In this document: piece after piece, positions 16,983-25,414 of the stretch
Numbering within the stretch: position 1 is the stretch's first letter
How the letters are laid out: each line of letters starts with the position of its first letter
From: Bacteroidota bacterium
GTDB taxonomy: Bacteria > Bacteroidota > Bacteroidia > Chitinophagales > Saprospiraceae
DNA length: 58,372 nt
Direction: 5' to 3'
NCBI GenBank assembly: GCA_003045895.1
Contig: PZPC01000031.1
Location: 1 to 58,372, forward strand
Notes under the pieces: generated by a model
Database searches by the model: none
What the model was told of the DNA's origin: nothing
Seen by the model: only the letters and a program-made list of their open reading frames with translations
Translations under genes and position numbers: made by a program

Positions 16983-17873
16983 ATGAGAAGTTTACTTAAA
17001 AATCCGCAGTATGCGCAGGAACTCCGCACCAACGGGGTGGTGAAGGTGCCTTTTTTGTCAACTGACGAAGTAGCAGAGCTACGTACTTTCGAGGCAGCGG
17101 TCCATCCCGGCGGCGTTTTACCCCGGGTTTACGACAATATCTACATGACGACCTGGTGTAGTGATACCGCTTACAAACTGGCCATCAAGGAAAAGATTGC
17201 CCACGTTTTTGCGGCAGCTGGTCAACGACTTTTTGACGACAGCCGGATTATCAACGAGGTATTCATCATCAAGCAACCGGGCGAGGAAACTACCTTTCCG
17301 GTGCACCAGGATTGGAGTAGTGTCGATGAAACGGCGTACGAAGCGATCAACATCTGGGTGCCCCTGCATCCCGTCGACGAAAACAATGGTGCCATGTGGA
17401 TACTGCCCAAAAGTCACCGGATTAAGACACCGGTTCGGGGCGCCTACCCCATTTTCCCCAATTATGGCAAACACCTCGCAGCAATTCAACCGGGGATCAA
17501 ATTTTACCCGCTACAAGCCGGCGAAGCGTTGTTGTTTTACCAGTCCACGATTCATGGTTCGCCCGCCAACAGAGCAGCTACGGCGCGAATAGTAGCGGCA
17601 GCTGCCGTCTTGCCCGCCGAAGCGCCCCTGCGGATCAACTTCCGGTCGGCCACTACGAATGAAATTCTGGTGGTCAATCCGGCAGACGATTTCCCCTTTC
17701 ACTACGAACGGCTTCGGGAAGAGAGCACGCGTTTCCCACCGCCGGGTCCGGTGGTCGAAAGGTTGCCATTGAGCGCTTATCGCGAACCGGATCTTGCCGA
17801 AATCTTAACTCTTACCGGTATTCGCTCCAGCACAACGGGTAAATCGGGAAAAGCCTGGTGGAAAATTTGGTAG
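16983..17873 (+). CDS. PhyH-family Fe/2OG dioxygenase
   Basis: PhyH-like oxygenase of 296 residues, divergent from wzm. Facial triad His108-x-Asp110 (PVHQDWSSVDE) and His191, Arg202 (HGSPANRAATAR). NIWVPLHP, GAMWILPKSHR and GEALLFYQS are conserved. The protein ends GKAWWKIW, another short aromatic basic terminus. It is transcribed alone and followed by a strong hairpin (17903-17928). Substrate unknown. Confidence 0.88.
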   Translation: MRSLLKNPQYAQELRTNGVVKVPFLSTDEVAELRTFEAAVHPGGVLPRVYDNIYMTTWCSDTAYKLAIKEKIAHVFAAAGQRLFDDSRIINEVFIIKQPGEETTFPVHQDWSSVDETAYEAINIWVPLHPVDENNGAMWILPKSHRIKTPVRGAYPIFPNYGKHLAAIQPGIKFYPLQAGEALLFYQSTIHGSPANRAATARIVAAAAVLPAEAPLRINFRSATTNEILVVNPADDFPFHYERLREESTRFPPPGPVVERLPLSAYREPDLAEILTLTGIRSSTTGKSGKAWWKIW

Positions 17874-17902
17874 GGCACGGTCAAATAAAAAATTTACCTT
17901 GA

Positions 17903-17928
17903 CTTAGCTTGGCTTTAGCCAAGCTAAG
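17903..17928. terminator. Perfect 11-bp hairpin between convergent genes
   Basis: cttagcttggc/gccaagctaag with a 4-base ttta loop. It overlaps the stop codon of the leftward gene. The leftward transcript continues into a T-rich run (AATTTTTTATTT), and the rightward one reaches ttttgttttt about a dozen bases later. It probably acts in both directions. Confidence 0.7.
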
Positions 17929-18846
17929 ACCAGTAAGCAATTTTGTTTTTATCCTTGAAAAACCCTAAGAAATCACCAAAAGTTATGCGGTCTTTTGCCC
18001 CTTCAACCGTGGCCACCCGGTGCCAGAGTTGCCCCCCCTGGAACAGGATCATATCGCCAGGCATCGGTTTCAATACTATTTTGTGCACTTCAGGCGCTTG
18101 TTCCAGGTGAACAGCGGTTTTAGAAGTTTTAGAAAAAACAGAAAGGCTACCACTACTTGTCAGCTTTGTTTGGTCTTCTTGCCAGGGAAGACTATACACC
18201 ACCAGTTCACCACCGCTTTCAGGCACTTGTAGGGCAATGAAAAAGCTAACCTGATCCATCACTTTTACTTTCTCATTAAATCGGTATAAAATCCCTGGTG
18301 ATGACTTGGAAAAATATTGCCGCAGTGTAAGTCAATATTACCGCCGTTTTTTGTCAACACGCGCGCTGTTGCAAAAGCATATTCACCACCTTCATCAGGC
18401 CCCGGAGGCGTGTCGATGGCCCAACCACCAGACAATTTCGAAAAAAAGGTAGTTAGCTGGTGCTTCAGGTCTGTTGAAAAATTGGTGTCAAAATGTTGGT
18501 TATAATCGGCCATCTCTTCAAAATACGCCTTTGCCGCCTGGGGTTGATCCTGAGCGGGTATTTGTTGTACGTTGTTGGCAAAAGCAGAAAAAACCATAGG
18601 GTAAGTTTTGCCATTCGGAATTGCACTTAGCTTTTCCTGCTTAATCTGGGCTAGCTTTTCCAGAATAAGTTGTACCGATTCCGTATTTAAAAAACCCTGG
18701 ATATGAAACCCATCCACCTGTTTGTGGAGTAATTGAGGAATGGCATTAGGATGTTTGTCCAACATATCTGCTACCGAAAGCGTAGAAAAGTTTAATTTTC
18801 GTTCCTTAATGCGAGGTTTAAATAAGTTTTTAATCCAGTTGATCAT
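17924..18846 (-). pseudogene. WelO5-like Fe/2OG halogenase homologue, split by a frameshift
   Basis: Two reading frames together make a homologue of the intact protein at 30177-31103. The first (start 18846, MINWIKNLFKPR) ends at a TAA at 18265-18267 after GFYTDLMRK. The second frame continues with RFNEKVKVMDQVSFFIAL and ends in KIAYWS at 17924. Adding one base near 18290 restores a gap-free alignment (VYQHLSSIVKVKNQ against FYxRFNEKVKVMDQ). The metal site reads DLHCGN (His174-x-Gly176 in the first frame); the second His is in LWHRVA and the 2OG Arg in RITFGDF. The Ser in DQVSFF matches the WelO5 position that favours halogenation. Either a recent pseudogene or a sequencing error. The 2OG family is certain. 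WelO5 likeness was judged from memory of that sequence. Confidence 0.8.
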
Positions 18847-18853
18847 TAGCGTA

Positions 18854-20725
18854 ATGGTAATAGATAAAAATGAAAAATACAGGCCTTGCATCATCGTGGT
18901 AGCCTATAACCGACCACGGAGTTTAACCCGCCTGCTAACGGCCATCAAAAGAAGCCATTTTTCGGAAATAAATATAACTTTAATAATAAGTATTGATGGG
19001 CTCCAGCCCGACCCGGCCGTGTTGGCTATCGCCACCTCTTTTGCGTGGCAGCACGGACCCAAAGAAATTATTTCCCAGCACCGCCATCTCGGGCTCAAAG
19101 CACATGTCCTTCGCTGTGGCGACTTAAGTCGGGTGCACGGGGCAGCCATCATCCTGGAAGACGATCTGTTGGTGAGTCCCAACTTCTACAATTATGGGCA
19201 GCAAGCGCTTAATTGTTACGGTGAAACACCCGCAGTGGCGGGGATCTCCTTGTACAGCTACCGGATAGCGGAAAATGGCTTTCTGCCGTTTGAGCCAGTT
19301 GCCGACGGTACGCCGGGCTATTTTATGCAGGTGGCTTCTTCCTGGGGTTGGGCGATTACGGCGGCGCAGTGGGCCCGTTTTCGCGATTGGTTCGCCACCC
19401 ATCCGACGCTCCCGATGGATACCTGTACCTTACCTGCTTACTTGAAAAGCTGGTCGGCGCAATCCTGGAAAAAGCATTTCATCCATTACCTGATTGCGGA
19501 AGACCGCTATTTTTATTTTCCGCGGACGGCCTATTGTACCAATTTTGAAGATCCCGGAACCCACGCGTCTACTCGGGGCTTGTACCAGGTGCCTTTGCAG
19601 TTGGGCGACCAGGACGTGCTGCCATTCACCGGTTTTGAAGACACCCCTGCCAAATATGATGCCTGGTTTGAACCCACCACCGCATGTGTCGCAGGTTTCA
19701 CGAAGGTGCTGGAGGGATACGACTACACTGTTGACCTGTACGGCCAGCGGTCGGCAGACGAATTGTCTACGCCCTACGTACTCACCTCCCGGCCCACTGC
19801 TGCGGTAGAGCTGACCTTTGGCAACGCGCTGTTTCCGCTGCTGAACAACATCTTGCTGGCTCAGGTTGGGGATGCGCTTCGGCTGGCACCCGTTGCGGCG
19901 ATCAGCGCCAGGCCGCTGCCCCGGGACAATTTTTTCACGACCTGGCAGGCGCTCCTTGCCGCCCGCCTGGAGCGCCCGGAAGAACGGCAACGGGCGATTG
20001 GTTTTGAACTGCTGGCTCCCCTGTCCGTTGCGGGCAACGAAACCTTCTGGCCGCGCACCGCCGTGCGGGACCAATCCTGGAACCCCGCCAAAATTCGCTG
20101 CTCCAATCCGACTGACCTCCCGGAGCATCACCTTCCCTTCGCGGCCACGGTTTTTTGGGGGGCGTTGGCTGCCCAGTTGGACCAGGCGGTATTTAGCTAC
20201 GTAGGTCTGGTAACCCAAGCGGTACGTTTTGTGCCCGAGACTTTGGCCCACGTGGCGTGCATCTTTACCCGCTTTCCCCACATCCAGTGGTTAAATATCG
20301 GTTGCCGGTATCCGGATGGGGAAGGGGTTCCACTGAACAAGACCCGGCTAAGCTTTCCTGGTGGGCAGGCGGATGAGGCCACGTTGGCTGCCTTGCCGCT
20401 GGAAGCCATCTTTTGGCGAACCACTTTTCTGGAAAATATGGTGGCTGCGATGCCGGCACAGCCCGCCGATCCGTCGACTGCTTTGCGGTCTTTGCTCCGC
20501 TTGGCGGCCCAGCGTGCACCACTTCACCCCCTGGCGTTGCAGCTCTTGGTCTGTCCCAATCAACCCTCCAAAGACGAGGCTGCTGCCGGGCGAGGGGGGC
20601 TGCTGCAGCGATGGTTTTGGGAAGATGTACCCTATCTGCGTGCCGGGTATTATTACCGCCACCGCTTCCCAGATGTGATCCGTTACGAAGCTGCTACCGA
20701 TACCTACTGGCTCAGTCCGTACTGA
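18854..20725 (+). CDS. GNT-I/GT2-like glycosyltransferase with large C-terminal extension
   Basis: Residues about 1-330 resemble GT-A transferases of the GNT-I-like type: YRPCIIVVAYNRP start, LIISIDG, the metal-binding acidic motif ILEDDLLVSPNFYNY, and SSWGWAITAAQW. The remaining 300 residues have no recognised domain (contains NPTDLPEHHL and WLNIGCRYPDGEG) and may be a second catalytic or acceptor-binding module. The ATG at 18854 is preferred to the upstream ATG at 18740, which would lie inside the divergent gene. Even so, only 7 bp separate the two divergent starts, so any promoter must lie within the neighbour's coding region. It converges on the GT4 gene with a 14-bp overlap. A cytoplasmic role in glycan assembly is inferred. 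Confidence 0.75.
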   Translation: MVIDKNEKYRPCIIVVAYNRPRSLTRLLTAIKRSHFSEINITLIISIDGLQPDPAVLAIATSFAWQHGPKEIISQHRHLGLKAHVLRCGDLSRVHGAAIILEDDLLVSPNFYNYGQQALNCYGETPAVAGISLYSYRIAENGFLPFEPVADGTPGYFMQVASSWGWAITAAQWARFRDWFATHPTLPMDTCTLPAYLKSWSAQSWKKHFIHYLIAEDRYFYFPRTAYCTNFEDPGTHASTRGLYQVPLQLGDQDVLPFTGFEDTPAKYDAWFEPTTACVAGFTKVLEGYDYTVDLYGQRSADELSTPYVLTSRPTAAVELTFGNALFPLLNNILLAQVGDALRLAPVAAISARPLPRDNFFTTWQALLAARLERPEERQRAIGFELLAPLSVAGNETFWPRTAVRDQSWNPAKIRCSNPTDLPEHHLPFAATVFWGALAAQLDQAVFSYVGLVTQAVRFVPETLAHVACIFTRFPHIQWLNIGCRYPDGEGVPLNKTRLSFPGGQADEATLAALPLEAIFWRTTFLENMVAAMPAQPADPSTALRSLLRLAAQRAPLHPLALQLLVCPNQPSKDEAAAGRGGLLQRWFWEDVPYLRAGYYYRHRFPDVIRYEAATDTYWLSPY

Positions 20726-21806
20726 GCGATTGGTCGATTAACTGGCTGAGATCCGCGAGGTACCGGTCCAGGGTGAAGTAGGTACTGATTCGGGCACGGG
20801 CCGCAGTGCCCATTCTTTTTCTTATCGTGTCGTTTTCCGCCAGGAAGATCAGTTGTTGAGCCAGGCCATCGATATCACCTTCGGCTACCAGCAGCCCGGT
20901 TTCACCTGCTTGTACGACCTGGGGGATGCCGCCGTGGTAGGATGCGGCCACTGGTAGCCCACAAGCCCCGGCTTCCAGGATCGCCAGTGGCGTCCCCTCG
21001 GCATCATGGGCCGCGGAGGTGAGGGAAGGTTGGATAAAGATATCGGCAGCCTGTAGGGTTTGGGCCACTTCTGCCGGGGTTAGGACACCTCGGAATTCGA
21101 CTGCCTCCGCAATGCCCAGGCGGTGCGCCAATTGCTTGCAGGCGGGTAGTAACTCCCCGTCGCCAACCATGATCAGCCGGGCACCGGGCACGCTGGCCCT
21201 CACTTTGGCAAAAGCCTGCAGGCTGACGGCGGGTCCTTTTTTGGCCACAAACCGGCCGCAACTCACGATCACACAAGGCCCTGTTCGGGCGGGGCCAGGC
21301 TGAAAAGCTTCCGTATCAATCCCATAGGGAATCAGGTGGAGCTTGTCGGCTGGTGCCCCCAGGCGCAGCAGCTGCTCCCGCATGTGTTCCGAAACCACGA
21401 TCAGCGCCGTGGCCGCCGCAAACAGCGCCGGGTAGTGGCGGCCGTGGGTGTGCAAGACATCATCGCGATAAGCATCATAGCCATGAAAGTGAACCAGGAG
21501 GGGCAGCCGCAGCCGCTGGCAAATAGGGTACATCGCCACCCCGGCGGGTCCGTACTGGGCCAACACCAGGCGAATGGTATGTTGTTGCAGGTACTGCGCC
21601 ACGGCCCGGCTTTGGCGAACTTCCGGTCGGCGCAGCCAGGGGGCAAAGGACCGCCCGTGGTTCAGTAATTTTCCCTGGGCAAAGTGCGGCAAATGATCCC
21701 CGTAGAGGTGGTGCACAAAATAGGGGAGGTGGTTAATCTGGGCATGAATAAAAGTTTCTGAATATTTGTCTTTATTATTGGACACAATGGCCAGCGGAAT
21801 GTACAT
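20712..21806 (-). CDS. GT4-family glycosyltransferase
   Basis: GT-B retaining glycosyltransferase, family 4. It opens with IPLAIVSNNKDKYSETFI, has HFHGYDAYRDD, the IPYGIDTEAF segment, VSCGRFVAKKG and the donor-binding signature EGTPLAILEAGACGLPVAAS. The ATG at 21806 is chosen since the family's N-terminal strand begins there. The 78-residue upstream extension is basic, compositionally unlike the rest, and antisense to the HTTM gene. It uses a nucleotide-sugar donor to extend a glycan at the cytoplasmic face. The sugar cannot be told. Confidence 0.9.
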   Translation of the reverse strand: MYIPLAIVSNNKDKYSETFIHAQINHLPYFVHHLYGDHLPHFAQGKLLNHGRSFAPWLRRPEVRQSRAVAQYLQQHTIRLVLAQYGPAGVAMYPICQRLRLPLLVHFHGYDAYRDDVLHTHGRHYPALFAAATALIVVSEHMREQLLRLGAPADKLHLIPYGIDTEAFQPGPARTGPCVIVSCGRFVAKKGPAVSLQAFAKVRASVPGARLIMVGDGELLPACKQLAHRLGIAEAVEFRGVLTPAEVAQTLQAADIFIQPSLTSAAHDAEGTPLAILEAGACGLPVAASYHGGIPQVVQAGETGLLVAEGDIDGLAQQLIFLAENDTIRKRMGTAARARISTYFTLDRYLADLSQLIDQSLSTD

Positions 21807-23369
21807 GTTAAGCAAATTGGGTGCGGGGTTTGGAAAAGGGAAATTAGCTAAATTTTCCGAATGGCGGCTGCCGGTTGGGGTAATTGCTTTTTTTATGGGT
21901 TGGTGCCTCGTACACGGGTTATTGGCGGTTATCCCCCTGCCCTGGTCCCCGGCAGCCCTGCAACTCGCCAGTTCCCGCGGGCTGCTTATCGGGTGGTCCC
22001 TGGGCGCGTGGTACTGGTGTATTAAAGGCCTGGCCCGCAACAGGCATAAAAGTGATGACTTCTATTTTCAGTTAAGTGTCTTCCGGGTTATTTTCTTCGG
22101 TTTTTTTGCTTTCGGAAGCATTATTGCGCACGGGCAGCTGGTCGGGCTCGTGGCACCCTATCTCCACGCTGGCGATCAGCCGCGGCAATATCTGCCCCTG
22201 GGTAGTGAACTCTTTCGTTTTTTACCCATCAACCAGTTGAGTGTACACATTGCCATGGTGGCCTTCGGACTTAGCGCCTGGGCCGCCATGCTCGGCCTGC
22301 AAACCAGGGTGGCTATCCTGGTCTTCGCACTGGCGGGATGCTACCTTTTTGGCATTCCCAACTTCTTTGGCAAGATCAACCACAACCACCACTTGTTCTG
22401 GCTGCCCCTGTTGCTGGCCTTCAGCCCGTTGGATCGCTATTTTTCGGTGGAACAGTTCCTGCCTGCCCGCTTTGCGGGAAAGTACTGGGTGAAACAGGAA
22501 CTGACGAGCCGCCTGACCATCGAGGTCGTCATTCTGGCGCTAAGTATCATCTATTTTTTTCCGGGCTTTTGGAAAATGTGGGAGAACGGCCTGGCCTGGG
22601 CCCTGAGCGATAATATTCGCAACCACCTCTACACCAAATGGCTGACACTGGCTGGCTGGCGTCCTTTTTTTCCAATTGATGCCTATCCTTTTTGGTATCA
22701 ATTGGGCGGGTTACTGGTGCTGTTCTTTGAGCTCTCGTTTTTGGTGTTTGCTGTTCATTCACCGGCCACCAGACGGCTGGCCCTGTGGGGTGGCGTTTTG
22801 TTTCATTTTTCGACGCTGCTGTTTCTGCACATTTTTTTTGTCGGGCTGGTGTTGGTCTATACGTTGTTTATCCCCTGGCAGCTGTTGTGGCCGCAGGGTC
22901 GTAGGGTAGGGGTGGAGGCCGGCTGGCCAACCCCCAGGCCTTATCGTACGGTACTGGTGTTTTGTCTGGTTGTCCATGCGGGTTATTTTTCAGCAGGCCT
23001 GGCCAATCACCACGGTTGGCCATTCAGTTGTTACCCTACTTTCCAGGCCTACCTGCCGGGGTATACGCAACAATTCTGGAAGTGATCCGCCCCACCCATA
23101 CCGTATCGGTTGATTACGGTCCTTTACAGGCTTACTACCGGCCAGAAAGGTGGCGTTATTGGGAAGAAGAAATCATCAGGGCGTATCATGACCAGGACAC
23201 CAGCCAGCTGCAGCATAAGCTGGCGCAACTGGTCGGTAAATACAAACGACAAGGGTTGCTGCGGCCGCGGGATTCCATACAGATTTACCTCCAGACAGCT
23301 ACCTTGTCGCGGTTGACTTTGCCGAAGCCGCCTAATCGCCAATTGCTTGGTGCGCAAAGGTTAAAATAA
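21805..23369 (+). pseudogene. Second HTTM-domain membrane protein, apparent frameshift near its end
   Basis: The first frame encodes a polytopic HTTM protein paralogous to 7145-8911: GIPNFFGKINHNHHLFW, SIIYFFPGFWKMWENGLAWALSDN and a FELSFLVFAV block are shared. It stops at 23085 after WPFSCYPTFQAYLPGYTQQFWK. The next frame carries on with ILEVIRPTHTVSVDYGPLQAY and ends at 23369, matching the soluble tail seen in the paralogue. Inserting one base near 23070 would join them. So this is either a recent one-base deletion or a read error. Its ATG (21799 or 21805) overlaps the divergent GT4 start. A later ATG at 21895 is possible. The protein would probably still fold its membrane part if truncated. 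Confidence 0.7.
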
Positions 23370-24383
23370 GTGCCAGACCCGCTGGAGCAGGGTTTGGCCA
23401 TCGGACCACAGCTGCCGCAAGCCGTGGCGAAACAACAGCAGGTGTATCCCCAGGATGATCAGCAGCGAAAAATCAGGTAGACCCAGGGCCAGGGCGATGA
23501 GTACCGGTAGCCAATCCAGGTAAAAATCATCGAGATACCAGTAGAAAACCTGCCGGTAATCGGGGGTATGGCTGGTTTGAAGCAGCCATTTGTTGCGCCA
23601 GTAGACGTAGAGCACAAAAACCAGGTAAGCGGGGATCAACCAGGGAATCTGCCCAGCAAGAACGGTCAGGAAAACCAGGAAGGCTATGGTTTCTAAAGGC
23701 AGGAACAAGTAGGTCATGACCTGCTCCAGGCGGGGTTCGGAATACCTGCGAACCAGGGAATGGGTGTTGCTCCGCGTATCGTTGTGCCGGTCATTGATTT
23801 GGTGCAGGAGGATATTGCGGCAGCCCAGGATCAACTGCCAGGTAGCCAGCGCACAGAGAAAAACCGGAAAGTTCGCGTAGTGCGAGGAGCCCAGCAATTG
23901 GAAGGTAGCGGCGGCCAGCAAACAGGGTACGACGTGTGCGTAGCCCGCGTCGGCCAGGACGCCCCAGCCGCCGCGTTCCTTAAGGCGCAGCGGGGGAAAG
24001 GCGTAGGCGAGAAAAAGAACAAATTCCAGTCCGAGCAGGTAGCCGGTCAGCCGGTTGCCGGGAAGGTAAACCCACGGTAAAAAGGCCAGGAGCAGCAGGA
24101 AACCCAAAACGGCCATCCGCTGGGCAGGGCGGAGCCCCGCCACGCCATTGCCCTTGCCCGCCAACTGGTCTTTTTCAATATCTGCCAGATCGTTGGTGAA
24201 ATAACCAAAGCCGGCAATGCCCACAATGGTGGTGAAAGCCGCCCACATGCCCAAGACCGCCGCCGGAAAAGCCACACCGTTGGCCAGCAGCAGGAAATAG
24301 GGGATCGCCACCAGCACAGGGGCTTTGTAACGCCAGGGATTGCTGAGTCGAAGTTTCTGAAAGAGAAATTGAAAAAACTGCAT
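23361..24383 (-). CDS. UbiA-family membrane prenyltransferase
   Basis: About nine hydrophobic segments with the two UbiA metal-diphosphate motifs: NDLADIEKD (residues 64-72) and INDRHNDTRS (residues 197-205). YAFPPLRLKERGGWG is the usual segment after motif one. UbiA enzymes move a prenyl chain from a diphosphate to an aromatic ring or to another acceptor such as a phosphoribose. Here the neighbours are glycan and oxygenase genes, not quinone genes, so a polyprenyl acceptor role in making an unusual lipid carrier or prenylated product is possible (inference). It converges on the HTTM gene with a 9-bp overlap and diverges from a phyH gene. Confidence 0.85.
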   Translation of the reverse strand: MQFFQFLFQKLRLSNPWRYKAPVLVAIPYFLLLANGVAFPAAVLGMWAAFTTIVGIAGFGYFTNDLADIEKDQLAGKGNGVAGLRPAQRMAVLGFLLLLAFLPWVYLPGNRLTGYLLGLEFVLFLAYAFPPLRLKERGGWGVLADAGYAHVVPCLLAAATFQLLGSSHYANFPVFLCALATWQLILGCRNILLHQINDRHNDTRSNTHSLVRRYSEPRLEQVMTYLFLPLETIAFLVFLTVLAGQIPWLIPAYLVFVLYVYWRNKWLLQTSHTPDYRQVFYWYLDDFYLDWLPVLIALALGLPDFSLLIILGIHLLLFRHGLRQLWSDGQTLLQRVWHLF

Positions 24384-24401
24384 AATCGGCTTTAACTTGC
24401 G

Positions 24402-24431
24402 CTAAAGTATTGTTCTTTCAGCAGCTGTCAA
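24402..24431 (-). promoter_or_regulatory. Candidate promoter for the UbiA gene
   Basis: Minus strand TTG (24429-24431), 19 bp, TACTTTAG (24402-24409; one mismatch to TAnnTTTG), 19 bp before the ATG at 24383. Confidence 0.5.
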
Positions 24432-24440
24432 CCGGATGTC

Positions 24441-25412
24441 ATGCATTTGTGGAATATTTTTAAGCCGAAAAAAAGAAACAATTGGGAACCTGTCCCCCAC
24501 CATTTTGTAAAAAGCGCACCGCTGCGGGCTACGCTCCACGAGGAAGGGTTGGCCGTACAGCCTTTTCTTTCTCCGGACCAGTTGCTGGCCTTGCGGCGGC
24601 TTTACGAGCAGGAGCACCAGCTGGAAAATAGCGATCAGGGGGGCATGTTTTACAGTGTCTACTCCCAGGATACCCCGTACCGGCGCCGTGTACACGAGGC
24701 CATTCAGGCCATCCTCCAACCGGCTCTCGATGCTTTGCTGACCGATTACCGAACGGTTTTGAATTCGTTTATCATCAAAATGAACGGCCCGGCCAGCGAA
24801 TTTGCCCTGCATCAGGACACCACCGGACTCGACGAAACCCAATACTCTTCCCTGTCGCTTTGGATTCCGCTCGAAGACATCACCGAGCAGAACGGGGCGC
24901 TCTGCGTGGTGAAAAGAAGCCATCGCCTTTTTTCGCCCTACCGCAGTATTTCTTTTCCGCCCCCCTACGCGGGGATCAAGCATACCATCAAAGATTACCT
25001 GGAACCGGTTTTTATGAAAGCCGGAGAAGCCCTGCTATTCGACAACCGGCTGTTGCATTACAGCCTGCCCAACCGGAGCGATCACAACCGGGTCATCGTC
25101 ATGTGCGGTATTTTTCCGCAGGAGGCGCCGGTAGTCACCTGCTTCAAATCCCCGGGCGATCCGCGCATCGAGCTCATCCAACACGAGGATGATTTTATGA
25201 TCAATTACCCCAATTTCTTTGTGGATTGTCACCAGAAGCCGACGGTGGGCCAGACCATCGGCTACGTGGCAGACACGTATGGCCCTATGACGGAAAAGGC
25301 CTTCCTCCGCGCCTGTCGGGAACACGGTATTCAGAAGACCAACTACCTCCGCAACGCCCTCTCCCAGGGGTACCTGCAAGGCGAACCGGTATTGGAAAAA
25401 ACAGCACGGTAA
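24441..25412 (+). CDS. PhyH-family Fe/2OG dioxygenase
   Basis: PhyH-like oxygenase of 323 residues. Facial triad His124-x-Asp126 (ALHQDTTGLDE) and His206, Arg217 (HYSLPNRSDHNR). LWIPLED, NGALCVVKRSHR and GEALLFDNRL are conserved. Unlike its paralogues the aromatic basic segment is at the N-terminus (MHLWNIFKPKKRNNW), resembling the N-termini of the two WelO5-like proteins (NWIKQFWPAK, NWIKNLFKPR). It is co-transcribed with the GT-like gene that starts 3 bp after its stop. Substrate unknown. Confidence 0.88.
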   Translation: MHLWNIFKPKKRNNWEPVPHHFVKSAPLRATLHEEGLAVQPFLSPDQLLALRRLYEQEHQLENSDQGGMFYSVYSQDTPYRRRVHEAIQAILQPALDALLTDYRTVLNSFIIKMNGPASEFALHQDTTGLDETQYSSLSLWIPLEDITEQNGALCVVKRSHRLFSPYRSISFPPPYAGIKHTIKDYLEPVFMKAGEALLFDNRLLHYSLPNRSDHNRVIVMCGIFPQEAPVVTCFKSPGDPRIELIQHEDDFMINYPNFFVDCHQKPTVGQTIGYVADTYGPMTEKAFLRACREHGIQKTNYLRNALSQGYLQGEPVLEKTAR

Positions 25413-25414
25413 CC

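Noticed and set aside
21807-22040. 78-residue N-terminal extension of the GT4 protein
   Set aside because: Composition is unlike the rest and it lies antisense to the HTTM gene; the family's first strand begins at 21806.
7145-23369. A complete vitamin K carboxylation system (HTTM with UbiA)
   Set aside because: No VKOR homologue or Gla-rich substrate is visible; the resemblance is at family level only.
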